The notes: a model not told the origin generated them from the sequence alone. Shown: positions 51,750-61,010, counted from the first letter of the stretch. The stretch: DNA of 64,000 nt from Nocardia anocheti (GCF_029675105.1 NZ_JAQQFV010000005.1:310001-374000), one strand, 5' to 3'. Made by a program: numbers and translations.

Positions 51750-54700
51750 GCGGCGTGCGCGTCACCCCGCAGCGGCTGGCCGACGCGCTCGGTCTGCCCC
51801 CGCCCACCGACGAGCAGGCGGCCGTCATCGCGGCCCCGCCCGGGCCGACGCTGGTGGTGGCCGGGGCGGGCGCGGGCAAGACCGAGACCATGGCCGCGCG
51901 CGTGGTGTGGATGGTGGCCAATCAGCTGGTGGCCCCCGACGAGGTCCTCGGACTCACCTTCACCCGCAAGGCCGCCCAGCAGCTCACCGCCCGCATCCGC
52001 ACCCGGCTGGCCCGGCTGGCGGGCGCGCCGCTGCTGCGCGAGATCGACCCGAGCGGGGCGTTGCGCACGGTGATCGCCGGGGCCGAACCCGAGATCAGCA
52101 CCTATCACTCCTACGCGGGCAGGCTGCTCACCGCGCACGGTCTGCTGCTGCCGGTGGAACCCTCGGCCGCGCTGCTCACCCAGACCCAGCTCTGGCAGCT
52201 CGCGCACGAGGTGGTGCGTGCCTGGGACGGCGACCTCGACACCGACCGCACGCCGGTCTCGGTGACCGAGGCGGTGCTGGCACTGGCCGGTCAGCTCGCC
52301 GAACACCTGGTGGAACCCGAACAGTTGGCCGAGGCGCACGCCGAGCTCGAGAAGCTGGTCTTCACGCTGCCGCCGGGCCCCCGTCAGAGGGGCGGACCGA
52401 AACAGGCACTCCAGGACATCGTCACCGCCCAGCGCGAACGCGTGGCGCTGCTCCCGCTCGTCCGCCAGCTCGACGAGGCGCTCAACCGCCGCGGCGCCCT
52501 GGACTTCGGCTCGCAGATGTCGCTGGCGGCGCGCCTGGCCGTCGACCATCCCGAGGTCGCCGCCGCCGAACGCGCCCGCTTCCGGTTGGTCCTGCTCGAC
52601 GAATACCAGGACACCGGCCACGCCCAGCGCGTCCTGCTCTCCGCCCTGTTCGGCGACGCCCGAGCGGCCCGACCCCACCACCCCTCGCCACCCACCCGGC
52701 GCCGCGCCGCCGAACCCACCCCACAGACCGACACTCTCTGGCCGACGGACGACCCCGACCAGCAGGTTCCCGGCGACACGTCCAGCATCGATGCCGCGAT
52801 GCGCGACCGACCAGGGCTCGGCTCCGCCGCGGGTCACGGCCAGGACGGCGGCGTACCGACGGGCGACGACACGGAGCGATCCCAACCGGGCACCGCGCAG
52901 GTCAAGGCGCACGGGCCCTCGCTCGCGGTGACCGCGGTGGGTGACCCGATGCAATCCATCTACGGCTGGCGTGGTGCCTCGGCGGCCAATCTGCCGCGCT
53001 TCGCGACGGACTTCCCTGCGGCGCCGGGGGTTCCGGCGCCGGTCCTGCCGCTGCTGACGAGTTGGCGCAATCCCCCCGAGGCGCTGGCGCTGGCGAATCT
53101 GGTGGCCGATCCGCTGCGGGTGCGGGCGCGGGCGGCCGGGGGCGCGACGGTGGACGCGCTGCGGGCCAAACCCGCGGCCGAGGCCGGGGTGGTCGAGTTC
53201 GCCGTCACCGAAACCATTGCCCAGGAACGGGACTGGGTCGCCGCGCGTATCGCGCGTGAGTGGTCGCTGGCCCGGGAAGCCGAGAAGGAGCCACCCACCT
53301 CGGCGGTGCTGATCCGGCGCAATGCCGACGCGGCACCACTCGCGGAAGCCTTGCGCGAGCAGGGGTTACCGGTGGAGATCGTCGGGCTCGGTGGGCTGCT
53401 GGCCACGCCCGAGGTCGCCGATATCGTCGCCACGCTGCGGTTGATCGCCGAGCCGGGCACCGGCAGCGCGGCCGTGCGGATCCTGACCGGGGCGCGCTGG
53501 CGCATCGGTGTCGCGGACCTGGCGGCGCTGTCACGGCGGGCGCGGATGCTCTCGATCGGCAGCCTGTCCGGTGACACCGCCACCGCCATCACCGACGCCG
53601 CCGGTCTGGCCTCGGCGCTGCGCGAGGTCGCGCCCGAACCCACCGAGCAGGCGGGTCTGGCCGACGCCATCGCCGATCCCGGTGCGCCGGACCAGTATTC
53701 GGAGGCCGGATACACGCGCATCGTCGCGCTGAGCGAAGAACTCGCCGCCCTGCGCGAACGCAGCGGGCAGCCGCTGGTCGAACTCGTCGCCGATGTCGAG
53801 CGCACCATCGGTGTCGGCGTGGAGACCCAGACCCGGCGGGCCATCGCCGGTGGCGGCGCCGGACGTGAGCACCTGGACGCCTTCGCCGATGTCGTCGCGG
53901 GGTACGCGGCCGACACGCGCGCCTCGCTGAGTGGTCTGCTGGCGTTCTTCACCGCCGCCGAGTCCGTCGAGAACGGTTTGGAGCCGGGCGAAGTGGAGGT
54001 CGCGCGCGACCGGGTGCAGATCCTCACCGTGCACGCGGCCAAGGGGCTGGAGTGGGAAATCGTCGCGGTGCCGCACGTGAGTAGTTCGGTGTTCCCCTCG
54101 AGCACTGCCCTGAGCACCTGGCTCGGCGCGCTCGCCGAACTGCCCACCACCCTGCGCGGCGACCGCGCCCAACCCGACGCCGCCGAAGGCGTACCCGTCC
54201 TCGACCTCACCGGCCTCGCCGACCGCACCGACCTCGAGCGCGCCATCGTCGCCCACAAATCCGCGCTCAAGGCCCGCAGGCTCGACGAGGAACGCCGCCT
54301 GTTCTATGTGGCGCTCACCAGAACCGAACGGGTCCTGCTGGTTTCGGCCTACCACTGGCCCGAGACCGGCAGCTCCCCGCGCGGTCCCTCGGAATTCCTG
54401 CTCGAGCTGAAACAGGCCGTCGACGACCCCGGCAGCCCGGCCTTCGGCGCGGCCACCCTCGCCCGCTGGGACGACCCGCCCGCCCCCGACGCGGTCAACC
54501 CCTTCGCCGACAACCCGCCGACCGCCCCGTGGCCGCGCGACCCCCTCGGCGCCCGCCGCGATCCCGTCGAGCAGGGCGCCGCACTGGTGCGCACCGCCCT
54601 CGACCAGCTCCGCGACAGCCCCGCCGAACCCGCCCCCGAGGACGACGACCCCGACGGCTGGGCCACCGACGTCGACGCCCTGCTCGCCGAGTTCACCGCC

Positions 54701-55387
54701 GCCGAACTCGCCGACCAGCAGGTGGAACTGCCCGGCCAGCTCCCCGCCACCGCCCTGGTGGAACTGCGCGCCGACCCCACCCGCCTCGCCGCCCGCCTGC
54801 GCCGTCCGCTGCCCTACCCCCCGAACCCGATGGCCCGGCGCGGCACCGCCTTCCACGCCTGGGTCCAGCAGTGGTTCGGCACCGACCAGCTGCTCGGCCT
54901 CGAGGAACTGCCCGGTGCCGCCGACGGCGCCGCCGAACTCGGCCGCGCCGACCAGGAACTCGCCGCCATGCAGGCCGCCTTCCGCCGCTCACCCTGGGCC
55001 CACCGCAACCCGATCGACGTCGAGGTCCCCTTCGAGACCAGCATCGCGGGCACCGTCATCCGTGGCCGGATGGATGCCGTCTTCGCCGAACCCGGCGGCC
55101 GCTGGCTCGTCGTCGACTGGAAGACCGGCGCCGAACCCGGCCCCGCCGACGAACCCGCCGTCGCCGTCCAACTCGCCGTCTACCGCCTCGCCTGGGCCCG
55201 CCTCATGGCCGCCCGCACCGGCGAGACCGAGGCGAAGATGCTCGAACGCGTAGGCGCCGCCTTCCACTACGTCCGCACCGGCCGCACCATCGCCCCACCC
55301 GCTCTCGCGGGCCCCGCCGAACTGGCGAGCCTGATCCACGACGCCGCGCCGGAAAAGATCGACACCGATCGTCGCGAACCGCACTGA
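51746..55387 (+). CDS. adnB: AdnB subunit of AdnAB helicase-nuclease
   Basis: 1213 aa, compared with about 1100 in M. tuberculosis Rv3201c. UvrD-like motor: Walker A AGAGAGKT at 39-46, Walker B DEYQD at 285-289, motif III GDPMQSIYGWRGA near 397-409, and [12 protein letters not shown] later. The C-terminal RecB-type nuclease has RGTAFHAWVQQWFG, RGRMDAVF and VVDWKTG. Unusual: about 85 residues of low-complexity sequence (about 305-390, Pro/Arg then Asp/Gly-rich) sit between Walker B and motif III, a place where motor proteins are normally compact. GTG start overlapping the adnA stop. A repeat element follows. Confidence 0.94.
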   Translation: MSGVRVTPQRLADALGLPPPTDEQAAVIAAPPGPTLVVAGAGAGKTETMAARVVWMVANQLVAPDEVLGLTFTRKAAQQLTARIRTRLARLAGAPLLREIDPSGALRTVIAGAEPEISTYHSYAGRLLTAHGLLLPVEPSAALLTQTQLWQLAHEVVRAWDGDLDTDRTPVSVTEAVLALAGQLAEHLVEPEQLAEAHAELEKLVFTLPPGPRQRGGPKQALQDIVTAQRERVALLPLVRQLDEALNRRGALDFGSQMSLAARLAVDHPEVAAAERARFRLVLLDEYQDTGHAQRVLLSALFGDARAARPHHPSPPTRRRAAEPTPQTDTLWPTDDPDQQVPGDTSSIDAAMRDRPGLGSAAGHGQDGGVPTGDDTERSQPGTAQVKAHGPSLAVTAVGDPMQSIYGWRGASAANLPRFATDFPAAPGVPAPVLPLLTSWRNPPEALALANLVADPLRVRARAAGGATVDALRAKPAAEAGVVEFAVTETIAQERDWVAARIAREWSLAREAEKEPPTSAVLIRRNADAAPLAEALREQGLPVEIVGLGGLLATPEVADIVATLRLIAEPGTGSAAVRILTGARWRIGVADLAALSRRARMLSIGSLSGDTATAITDAAGLASALREVAPEPTEQAGLADAIADPGAPDQYSEAGYTRIVALSEELAALRERSGQPLVELVADVERTIGVGVETQTRRAIAGGGAGREHLDAFADVVAGYAADTRASLSGLLAFFTAAESVENGLEPGEVEVARDRVQILTVHAAKGLEWEIVAVPHVSSSVFPSSTALSTWLGALAELPTTLRGDRAQPDAAEGVPVLDLTGLADRTDLERAIVAHKSALKARRLDEERRLFYVALTRTERVLLVSAYHWPETGSSPRGPSEFLLELKQAVDDPGSPAFGAATLARWDDPPAPDAVNPFADNPPTAPWPRDPLGARRDPVEQGAALVRTALDQLRDSPAEPAPEDDDPDGWATDVDALLAEFTAAELADQQVELPGQLPATALVELRADPTRLAARLRRPLPYPPNPMARRGTAFHAWVQQWFGTDQLLGLEELPGAADGAAELGRADQELAAMQAAFRRSPWAHRNPIDVEVPFETSIAGTVIRGRMDAVFAEPGGRWLVVDWKTGAEPGPADEPAVAVQLAVYRLAWARLMAARTGETEAKMLERVGAAFHYVRTGRTIAPPALAGPAELASLIHDAAPEKIDTDRREPH

Positions 55388-55434
55388 GCCGATAGTCTGG
55401 CGACGCCGACCGGCAACCCCGAGCGGTCTCTTCC

Positions 55435-55530
55435 GGGTTCTCGGCCGCCTCGATTCTGGACTGACGGAGCGAAGGAGCGCAGCGACTGAGCGGAGGAGGG
55501 AAGAATCGAGGCCCCCAGGGCCGAGAACCC
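55435..55530 (+). repeat. Long imperfect inverted repeat between adnB and K+ channel gene
   Basis: Outer arms GGGTTCTCGGC (55435-55445) and GCCGAGAACCC (55520-55530), inner arms CCTCGATTCT (55448-55457) and AGAATCGAGG (55502-55511) pair perfectly. The 44-nt centre is purine-rich with GGAGCGAAGGAGCGCAGCGA and GAGCGGAGGAGG. It lies in the 180-bp gap between the two genes. The form suggests a dispersed mycolata intergenic repeat or a structured leader RNA for the channel gene. No other copy was seen in this window. Confidence 0.7.
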
Positions 55531-55567
55531 CGCGGCGCCAGCCGCCAAACAACACAGGAGCGCTTGG

Positions 55568-56623
55568 ATGTTCGGTGACTCGCGCACCCAGGTCGGGCTG
55601 GGGAGTAGTCCCGACTACGCGCTGGTGGGTCTGCTGCGGATTCCCGCCGCCCAGAACAGTCCCTGGATCTCGCTGGCCCGCCGCGTCCTGTTCGCCGTCC
55701 TGTTGCTGTTCACCGCCGCGACCGTGGTGTACGTGGGCCGCGACGGTTATCACGACAACAGCGGCGACGAGCTGTCGTTCCTCGACGCCATGTACTACGC
55801 CACCGTCTCGCTGTCGACCACCGGCTACGGCGATATCGCCCCGGTCACCCCGTCCGCGCGCCTGGTGAACACGATCGTCATCACCCCCCTGCGCATTCTG
55901 TTCCTGATCGTGCTGGTCGGCACCACTCTCAGTGTGCTCACCGAACGGTCGCGGCAGGCGTTCAAGATTCAGCGATGGAGGCACACCGTGCGCAACCACA
56001 CCGTCGTCGTCGGTTACGGCACCAAGGGACGCACCGCGATCGACGCGATGGTCGCCGACGGGGTCCAGCTCTCCGACATCGTCGTCGTCGACACCGACGC
56101 GGTCGCGCTGGAGGCGGCGGCCGGGGTCGGGCTGGTCACCGTGCACGGCTCGGCGACCAAGTCCGATGTGTTGCGGCTGACCGGGGTGCAGCGCGCGTCG
56201 GCGGTGGTGGTGGCCACCAATCGCGACGACACCGCCGTGCTGGTGACGCTGACCGCGCGCGAACTGAACAAGACCGCCAAGATCTCGGTGGCGATCCGCG
56301 AGGCGGAGAACACCCATCTGGTGCGGCAGTCGGGCGCCGATTCGGTGGTCGTGTCCTCGGAGACCGCGGGCAGGCTGCTCGGTATCTCGACCACCACGCC
56401 GACCGTGGTGGAGATGATGGAGGACCTGCTCACGCCCGAGCAGGGCTTCGCCGTGGCCGAGCGCGAGGTGGAACCGCAGGAGGTCGGGGGTTCGCCGCGG
56501 CATCTGAGCGACATCGTGCTGGGTGTGGTGCGCGGTGGTGAGTTGATCCGGGTGGGCGACGCGAAGGTCGACGCGCTGGAGACGGGCGACAAGCTGCTCT
56601 ACATCCGGCACACCGGCAAATAG
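55568..56623 (+). CDS. Potassium channel with RCK (TrkA-N) domain
   Basis: 351 aa, two-helix K+ channel. TM1 is about 38-57, the selectivity filter Thr-Thr-Gly-Tyr-Gly-Asp is at 84-89, and TM2 is about 101-123. A cytoplasmic RCK domain follows from about 145 (VVVGYGTKG, a Rossmann nucleotide/ion site), and a TrkA-C-like end. Resembles MthK-type channels and corresponds to Rv3200c by position. ATG preceded by CAGGAG. Probably gated by ligand binding to the RCK ring. Confidence 0.92.
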   Translation: MFGDSRTQVGLGSSPDYALVGLLRIPAAQNSPWISLARRVLFAVLLLFTAATVVYVGRDGYHDNSGDELSFLDAMYYATVSLSTTGYGDIAPVTPSARLVNTIVITPLRILFLIVLVGTTLSVLTERSRQAFKIQRWRHTVRNHTVVVGYGTKGRTAIDAMVADGVQLSDIVVVDTDAVALEAAAGVGLVTVHGSATKSDVLRLTGVQRASAVVVATNRDDTAVLVTLTARELNKTAKISVAIREAENTHLVRQSGADSVVVSSETAGRLLGISTTTPTVVEMMEDLLTPEQGFAVAEREVEPQEVGGSPRHLSDIVLGVVRGGELIRVGDAKVDALETGDKLLYIRHTGK

Positions 56624-56656
56624 TCGCGGGTCGCCGGAGCGGCTAGGCTCGACGGT

Positions 56657-57550
56657 GTGTCGTTCCGGCTGAAAGACGTTCCGCTGCTGTCGCGTTCCAC
56701 CATCGATCGGGCCGAGCACGTCCGGCTCGATCCGGACGCGTTGCGCGAGGGGTGGGGCAAGGCGAGGGTGCTGCGTGTCGACGCGCGCGGCAAGGTGCGT
56801 GTCGAGGGTTCGGGTGTGGTGCTCGACGCGGCGTTGACCGTGGCCGAGGAGCCGGGCGCCGGGGCGGTGTTCCTCGGTGTCGTGGAGGGTGCGCATCTGT
56901 GGGCGGTGCGTGAGCCCCGACTGGACGGGACCCTGAAGGATCTGCGCGCGCTGGGCGCGGTCGACGATTTCACCGCCGACCTGCTGGCCACGGCCTACGC
57001 TCTGCTCAACTGGCACGACCGTGCCGGATTCCACGGCGGCGACGGCACCACCACCATCTCGGCGCGCGGCGGCTGGTCGCGGCTCACCGAGGCGGGCGAG
57101 GAGGAGTTCCCGCGCATCGACCCCGCCGTGATCTGCCTGGTCCACGACGGTGCCGACCGGGTCCTGCTGGCCCGCCAACACACCTGGCCCGCCACCATGT
57201 TCTCGCTGCTGGCGGGCTTCGTGGAGGCGGGGGAGTCGCTCGAGCACTGCGTGGAACGCGAGGTGCGCGAGGAGGTCGGCGTCGACCTGCGCGAGATCGA
57301 ATACCTCGGCAGTCAGCCGTGGCCGTTCCCGCGCTCGCTCATGGTCGGCTTCGCCGCGGTCGGCGATCCCGCCCAGGAACTGGTGTTCTCCGACGGCGAG
57401 ATCGCCGAGGCGCACTGGTTCACCCGCGACGAGGTCCGCGCGGCCCTGCGACTCGGCGACTGGTCAGCCGACGCCACCGACGCCCGACTGCTCGTCCCCG
57501 GATCCATCTCCATCGCCAGGACCATCATCGAATCCTGGGCTGAGGTATAG
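56657..57550 (+). CDS. nudC: NudC-type NAD+ diphosphatase (Nudix)
   Basis: 297 aa. The Nudix box GFVEAGESLEHCVEREVREE (about 188-207) and the NADH-pyrophosphatase signature SQPWPFPRS just downstream are intact. The enzyme splits NAD(H) to NMN(H) and AMP and can remove NAD caps from RNA. The zinc-ribbon segment is degenerate: FHGGDGTTT replaces the usual Cys-x2-Cys, and no second Cys pair is present. The GTG has no Shine-Dalgarno; TAGGCT (56644-56649) ends 7 nt upstream, indicating a leaderless mRNA. Position matches Rv3199c. Confidence 0.93.
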   Translation: MSFRLKDVPLLSRSTIDRAEHVRLDPDALREGWGKARVLRVDARGKVRVEGSGVVLDAALTVAEEPGAGAVFLGVVEGAHLWAVREPRLDGTLKDLRALGAVDDFTADLLATAYALLNWHDRAGFHGGDGTTTISARGGWSRLTEAGEEEFPRIDPAVICLVHDGADRVLLARQHTWPATMFSLLAGFVEAGESLEHCVEREVREEVGVDLREIEYLGSQPWPFPRSLMVGFAAVGDPAQELVFSDGEIAEAHWFTRDEVRAALRLGDWSADATDARLLVPGSISIARTIIESWAEV

Positions 57551-57571
57551 CGGGTTCGCGGTCCGCTGGGA

Positions 57572-57829
57572 TTACGCCTGGGCGGCGAGGGCCTGTTTGA
57601 CCGCGGCCAGGGACGGGTTGGTGGCGGTCGAGCCGTCGCGGTACTTGATCGTGGGGACCACGTGGTTGCCGTTGTTGACACTGCCGACGAACTCGGCCGA
57701 GGCGGGGTCGTCCTCGATGTCGATCACCTGGTAGGTGATGCCCGCTTCGTCGAGCTGGGTCTTGAGGCGGCGGCAGTAGCCGCACCAGGTGGTCGAGTAC
57801 ATCGTCAGATCGGGGGTTGCTTCAGTCAC
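57572..57829 (-). CDS. mrx1: Mycoredoxin-1-like glutaredoxin
   Basis: 85 aa, glutaredoxin fold with active site Cys16-Gly-Tyr-Cys19 (MYSTTWCGYCRRLK), the cis-Pro in HVVPTIKY and Asn/Gly residues of the thiol-cofactor groove. Mycoredoxin reduces mycothiol mixed disulfides in actinobacteria. GTG start. Convergent with nudC (21-bp gap) and divergent from uvrD2, as in Mycobacterium (Rv3198A). Confidence 0.93.
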   Translation of the reverse strand: MTEATPDLTMYSTTWCGYCRRLKTQLDEAGITYQVIDIEDDPASAEFVGSVNNGNHVVPTIKYRDGSTATNPSLAAVKQALAAQA

Positions 57830-57922
57830 GCGATGTGCAACGCGTGAGGTGGTCGTGGTGTTCCTGACCGGGCGCGCGGGCCGGTGAGCGGGCACGACGG
57901 GGAGTTGTCGGCGGGCGCTGTC

Positions 57923-60079
57923 ATGATGGTGCGCGTGCCAGCACTCGATCTCAGCGTCCTCGACCCGGAACAGGCCGCCGCGGTGCGGGCGCCCCGGGGG
58001 CCGGTGTGTGTGCTCGCGGGTGCGGGCACCGGCAAGACCAGGACCATCACCCATCGCATCGCGCACCTGATCGCGGGCGGGCACGTCAAGCCCGATCAGG
58101 TGCTGGCGGTCACCTTCACCGCGCGGGCGGCGGGGGAGATGCGCGGTCGGCTGCGCGCGATGGGGCTGGGCGGGGAAGCCGGGCAGGTGCAGGCGCGCAC
58201 CTTCCACGCCGCGGCGCTGCGCCAGCTGCGCTATTTCTGGCCGCAGGTGGTCGGGGACGTGCCCTGGCAGCTGCTCGACAGCAAGTTCCCGGTGGTCGCG
58301 CAGGCCGCGCACCGCGCGGGACTCGGCACCGCGACCGAGATGATCCGCGACCTGCTCAGCGAGATCGAATGGGCCAAGGCCTCGCTCATCGCCCCCGAGG
58401 ACTATCCGGCCGCCGCCGCGCGCCACCACCGCGACGCCCCGGCCGAGGCGACCAGGGTCGCCCAGGTCTACGCGGGCTACGAGTCGGCCAAGACCTCCGC
58501 CGACGGCCTGCTGCTCGACTTCGACGACCTGCTGCTGCACACCGCCGCCGCGCTGGAGGACTATCCGGCCGTGGCCGACGAGTTCCGCGGCCGATACCGC
58601 AGCTTCGTCGTCGACGAGTACCAGGACGTCACCCCGCTGCAGCAGCGCGTGCTCGACGCCTGGCTGGGCGATCGCGACGATCTCACCGTCGTCGGCGACG
58701 CCAACCAGACCATCTACTCCTTCACCGGCGCCACCCCCGACTACCTGCTCGATTTCTCCCGCCGATTCCCCGACGCCACCGTCATCCGGCTCGAGCGCGA
58801 CTATCGTTCCACCCCGCAGGTGGTGTCGCTGGCCAACCGGGTGATCGGCGCCGCGCGCGGCCGGATCGCGGGCACCCGGCTGGCGCTGATCGGGCAGCGC
58901 GCCGACGGCCCCGAACCGGAATTCGCCGAGTACCCCGACGTGCCCGCCGAGGCCGCCGACGTGGCCGCCCGGATCAAGAAGCTCATCGCCGCGGGCACTC
59001 CGGCCGCCGAGATCGCGGTGCTCTACCGGATCAACGCCCAGTCCGAACCCTTCGAGCGGGCGCTGAGCGCGCGCGACATCGCCTTTCAGGTGCGTGGCGG
59101 CGAGGGGTTCTTCCAGCGGCCGGAGGTGCGCCAGGCGGTGCTGGCGCTGCGCCAGGTCGACGCGCGCGACGACCTGCCCGACGAGGCCCGCGCTGGCGCC
59201 GAACTGATCACCCTGGTCCGCGCCGCGCTGGCCCCGGTCGGGCTCACCACCGAGGAACCCGTCGGCGCCCAGGCCAGGGAACGCTGGTCCTCGCTGCTGG
59301 CGCTGGTGCAGCTCACCGAGGAACTCGTCGGCCACGACGACGAGATCGACCTCACCGGGCTGCTGCGTGAACTGGCCGCCCGTGCCGAGGCCAAGCATCC
59401 GCCCACCGTCGACGGCGTCACCCTGGCCTCGCTGCACGCGGCCAAGGGGCTGGAATGGGACGCGGTGTTCCTGGTGGGTGTCAGCGACGGGACGCTGCCC
59501 ATCCAGCACGTCCTCGGTGACGACGGCAAGGCCGTCGACCAGGCGGCGCTGGAAGAGGAGCGCAGGCTGCTCTACGTGGGCGTCACCCGTGCGCGCGAGC
59601 ACCTGATGATCTCCTGGTCGCTGGCCCGCACCGAAGGCGGACGCCGGGTACGTCGGCGCTCGCGCTTCCTCACCGGCCTCGTCCCCGACGAGTCACCCGC
59701 CTCGCGGATCGCGACCGCCGCCACCGGCGCCAGGGACGACGACGGCAAGCGCCCGCTGTGCCGGGTCTGCGCCAAGCCGCTCATCGGCACCTACGCCACC
59801 ATGCTGGGCCGGTGCAGGCGCTGCCCGGCCGAACTCGACCAGGATCTGCTCGACGCGCTGAAGGAATGGCGGGCCGAGAAGGCCGAGGTGCTGCGGGTGC
59901 GCGACTTCGTCGTGTTCACCGACACCACCCTCACCGCGATCGCCGAACAACTGCCCGCCGACGACGCGGCGCTGGCCTCGATCGCGGGCATCGGCCCGAA
60001 GAAGATCGAGCAGTACGGGGCCGACGTGCTCGCCATCGTGTCGTCACGTTTGCGGGCAACAACACAAAACCGCAGGTAG
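57923..60079 (+). CDS. uvrD2: UvrD2-type SF1 DNA helicase
   Basis: About 718 aa. Walker A AGAGTGKT (about 32-39), Walker [19 protein letters not shown] and [15 protein letters not shown] motifs are intact. A Cys4 module (Cys613-x2-Cys616...Cys631-x2-Cys634) and an HRDC domain (about 640-715, [20 protein letters not shown], then [11 protein letters not shown]) follow; this combination defines mycobacterial UvrD2, an essential 3'-5' helicase there. ATG at 57923 (or 57926) chosen to fit homologue N-termini; GTG at 57884 is possible. Confidence 0.95.
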   Translation: MMVRVPALDLSVLDPEQAAAVRAPRGPVCVLAGAGTGKTRTITHRIAHLIAGGHVKPDQVLAVTFTARAAGEMRGRLRAMGLGGEAGQVQARTFHAAALRQLRYFWPQVVGDVPWQLLDSKFPVVAQAAHRAGLGTATEMIRDLLSEIEWAKASLIAPEDYPAAAARHHRDAPAEATRVAQVYAGYESAKTSADGLLLDFDDLLLHTAAALEDYPAVADEFRGRYRSFVVDEYQDVTPLQQRVLDAWLGDRDDLTVVGDANQTIYSFTGATPDYLLDFSRRFPDATVIRLERDYRSTPQVVSLANRVIGAARGRIAGTRLALIGQRADGPEPEFAEYPDVPAEAADVAARIKKLIAAGTPAAEIAVLYRINAQSEPFERALSARDIAFQVRGGEGFFQRPEVRQAVLALRQVDARDDLPDEARAGAELITLVRAALAPVGLTTEEPVGAQARERWSSLLALVQLTEELVGHDDEIDLTGLLRELAARAEAKHPPTVDGVTLASLHAAKGLEWDAVFLVGVSDGTLPIQHVLGDDGKAVDQAALEEERRLLYVGVTRAREHLMISWSLARTEGGRRVRRRSRFLTGLVPDESPASRIATAATGARDDDGKRPLCRVCAKPLIGTYATMLGRCRRCPAELDQDLLDALKEWRAEKAEVLRVRDFVVFTDTTLTAIAEQLPADDAALASIAGIGPKKIEQYGADVLAIVSSRLRATTQNRR

Positions 60080-60087
60080 AAAATAGG

Positions 60088-60116
60088 TTGTTCGGTTCTC
60101 GATCATTGCCTATGGT
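60088..60116 (+). promoter_or_regulatory. whiB7 promoter with AT-rich WhiB7 box
   Basis: TTGTTC (60088-60093) and TATGGT (60111-60116) are separated by exactly 17 bp, the best sigmaA-type promoter in the window. Directly upstream is AGAAAATAGG. WhiB7 is known to activate promoters with an A/T-rich patch just upstream of the -35 by its AT-hook, including its own. Confidence 0.75.
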
Positions 60117-60124
60117 GGAGAACA

Positions 60125-60148
60125 CGCACCGAGAGTGATCTCGGTGCG
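60125..60148 (+). promoter_or_regulatory. 5' hairpin of whiB7 leader RNA
   Basis: CGCACCGAGA-GTGA-TCTCGGTGCG, a perfect 10-bp stem with a tetraloop, at the predicted very start of the whiB7 transcript. It may protect the 5' end or take part in attenuation; it is not followed by a T run. Confidence 0.6.
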
Positions 60149-60189
60149 CGGTAATTATCAGCACACGAGTTCAGGAGGGAGGCAGTCAG

Positions 60190-60516
60190 ATGAACAGCAA
60201 CACCACATTGTTCGCGATGGGCAATCGCGCGCTGGTGAACGCGTCCATGGTTTCCGCCTCCCGGGGGGTCCTCGCTCTGCAGGGGACCGGTCTGTCCGGC
60301 GTCGATACCACCGCTGTGCCGATGACTCTCGTGCATCAGCACACCGCGATTCGTCTCCAGGGCAAGCCCAGCGTGGGTTGGCAGCCGACCGCCATCGCGG
60401 CGTCGGCAGCTCCGGCCGACGAATTCGGGTACGCGCCCGATTTCGGCGGCGCAATCCGCCTCCGTGTCCACCCAGCGACCGTGCTCAGGTCTCGACAGCA
60501 ATGTCGAACTAGGTAG
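60190..60516 (+). CDS. Leader ORF of whiB7
   Basis: 108-codon ORF (MNSNTTLFAMGNRALVNASM...) with a strong GGAGGGAGG ribosome site, inside the long whiB7 leader. It ends 22 nt before the intrinsic terminator. In Mycobacterium the whiB7 leader contains an upstream ORF whose slowed translation under ribosome-targeting drugs prevents termination and switches on whiB7; this ORF sits where such a sensor would. The product resembles no family I know. Coding potential is modest (late part Arg-rich), so only its early part may matter. An overlapping ORF in another frame lacks a ribosome site. Confidence 0.55.
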   Translation: MNSNTTLFAMGNRALVNASMVSASRGVLALQGTGLSGVDTTAVPMTLVHQHTAIRLQGKPSVGWQPTAIAASAAPADEFGYAPDFGGAIRLRVHPATVLRSRQQCRTR

Positions 60517-60537
60517 GGAACTCCTCCCAGACCTCCT

Positions 60538-60579
60538 GGCCACGGATCGCGAGAAGCGAATCCCGTGGCCTTTTTCTTT
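60538..60579 (+). terminator. whiB7 attenuator (intrinsic terminator)
   Basis: GGCCACGG (60538-60545) pairs with CCGTGGCC (60563-60570), with an inner TCGC/GCGA stem and GAGAA loop, followed by TTTTTCTTT. It is the only textbook terminator with a long T run in the window, and it lies before, not after, whiB7. This fits premature termination as the control step. Confidence 0.85.
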
Positions 60580-60651
60580 CGGCTCTTCCGCCGCAGGCCC
60601 CGGGTTCGCACACCGAACACCACGACTGCAAACGAGCTGAAGGAGAACGAC

Positions 60652-60945
60652 GTGTTCACCGCCCAGGACTGGCCGAGCGCCACTACTGACGTGACATGCC
60701 GCACCGTGGCGTCCCTGCCCTGCCGCGCCGGAAACCCCGATCTGTGGTTCGCCGAGAGCCCCACCGATCTCGAGCAGGCCAAGGCGCTGTGCGCGTCCTG
60801 CCCGATCCGCAAGACCTGCCTGACCGCGGCCATCGACCGCGCCGAGCCGTGGGGTGTGTGGGGCGGTGAGATCTTCGACCAGGGTGTCGTGATCGCCCGC
60901 AAGCGCCCCCGTGGCCGCCCGCGCAAGGTCGCGATCCCGGCATGA
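60652..60945 (+). CDS. whiB7: WhiB7, redox-responsive antibiotic-resistance regulator
   Basis: 97 aa. The [4Fe-4S] ligands are Cys24, Cys47-x2-Cys50 and -x5-Cys56; GVWGGE at 68-73 contacts sigmaA; the C-terminal AT-hook RGRPRK (87-92) identifies WhiB7 among WhiB proteins. It activates intrinsic drug-resistance genes (efflux, methyltransferases) in mycolata. The GTG start follows AAGGAG by 6 nt. Upstream in-frame codons overlap the terminator and are not used. Terminates at a hairpin shared with the convergent XRE gene. Confidence 0.95.
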   Translation: MFTAQDWPSATTDVTCRTVASLPCRAGNPDLWFAESPTDLEQAKALCASCPIRKTCLTAAIDRAEPWGVWGGEIFDQGVVIARKRPRGRPRKVAIPA

Positions 60946-60971
60946 TCGCGGGAAAAGGGTTGTACCGCAAG

Positions 60972-61010
60972 CGAACCGCTCACCGAGTTCTGGTGGGCGG
61001 TTCGTTTGTC
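60972..61010. terminator. Terminator after whiB7
   Basis: CGAACCGCTCACC (60972-60984) pairs with GGTGGGCGGTTCG (60992-61004), one G-T pair, then TTTGTC. It lies between the convergent whiB7 and XRE-cupin genes and overlaps the latter's stop codon. Confidence 0.8.

Noticed and set aside
60135..60512. 125-codon frame overlapping the whiB7 leader ORF
   Set aside because: No ribosome site, Arg/Ser/His-rich shadow composition; the 60190 ORF has a strong Shine-Dalgarno.
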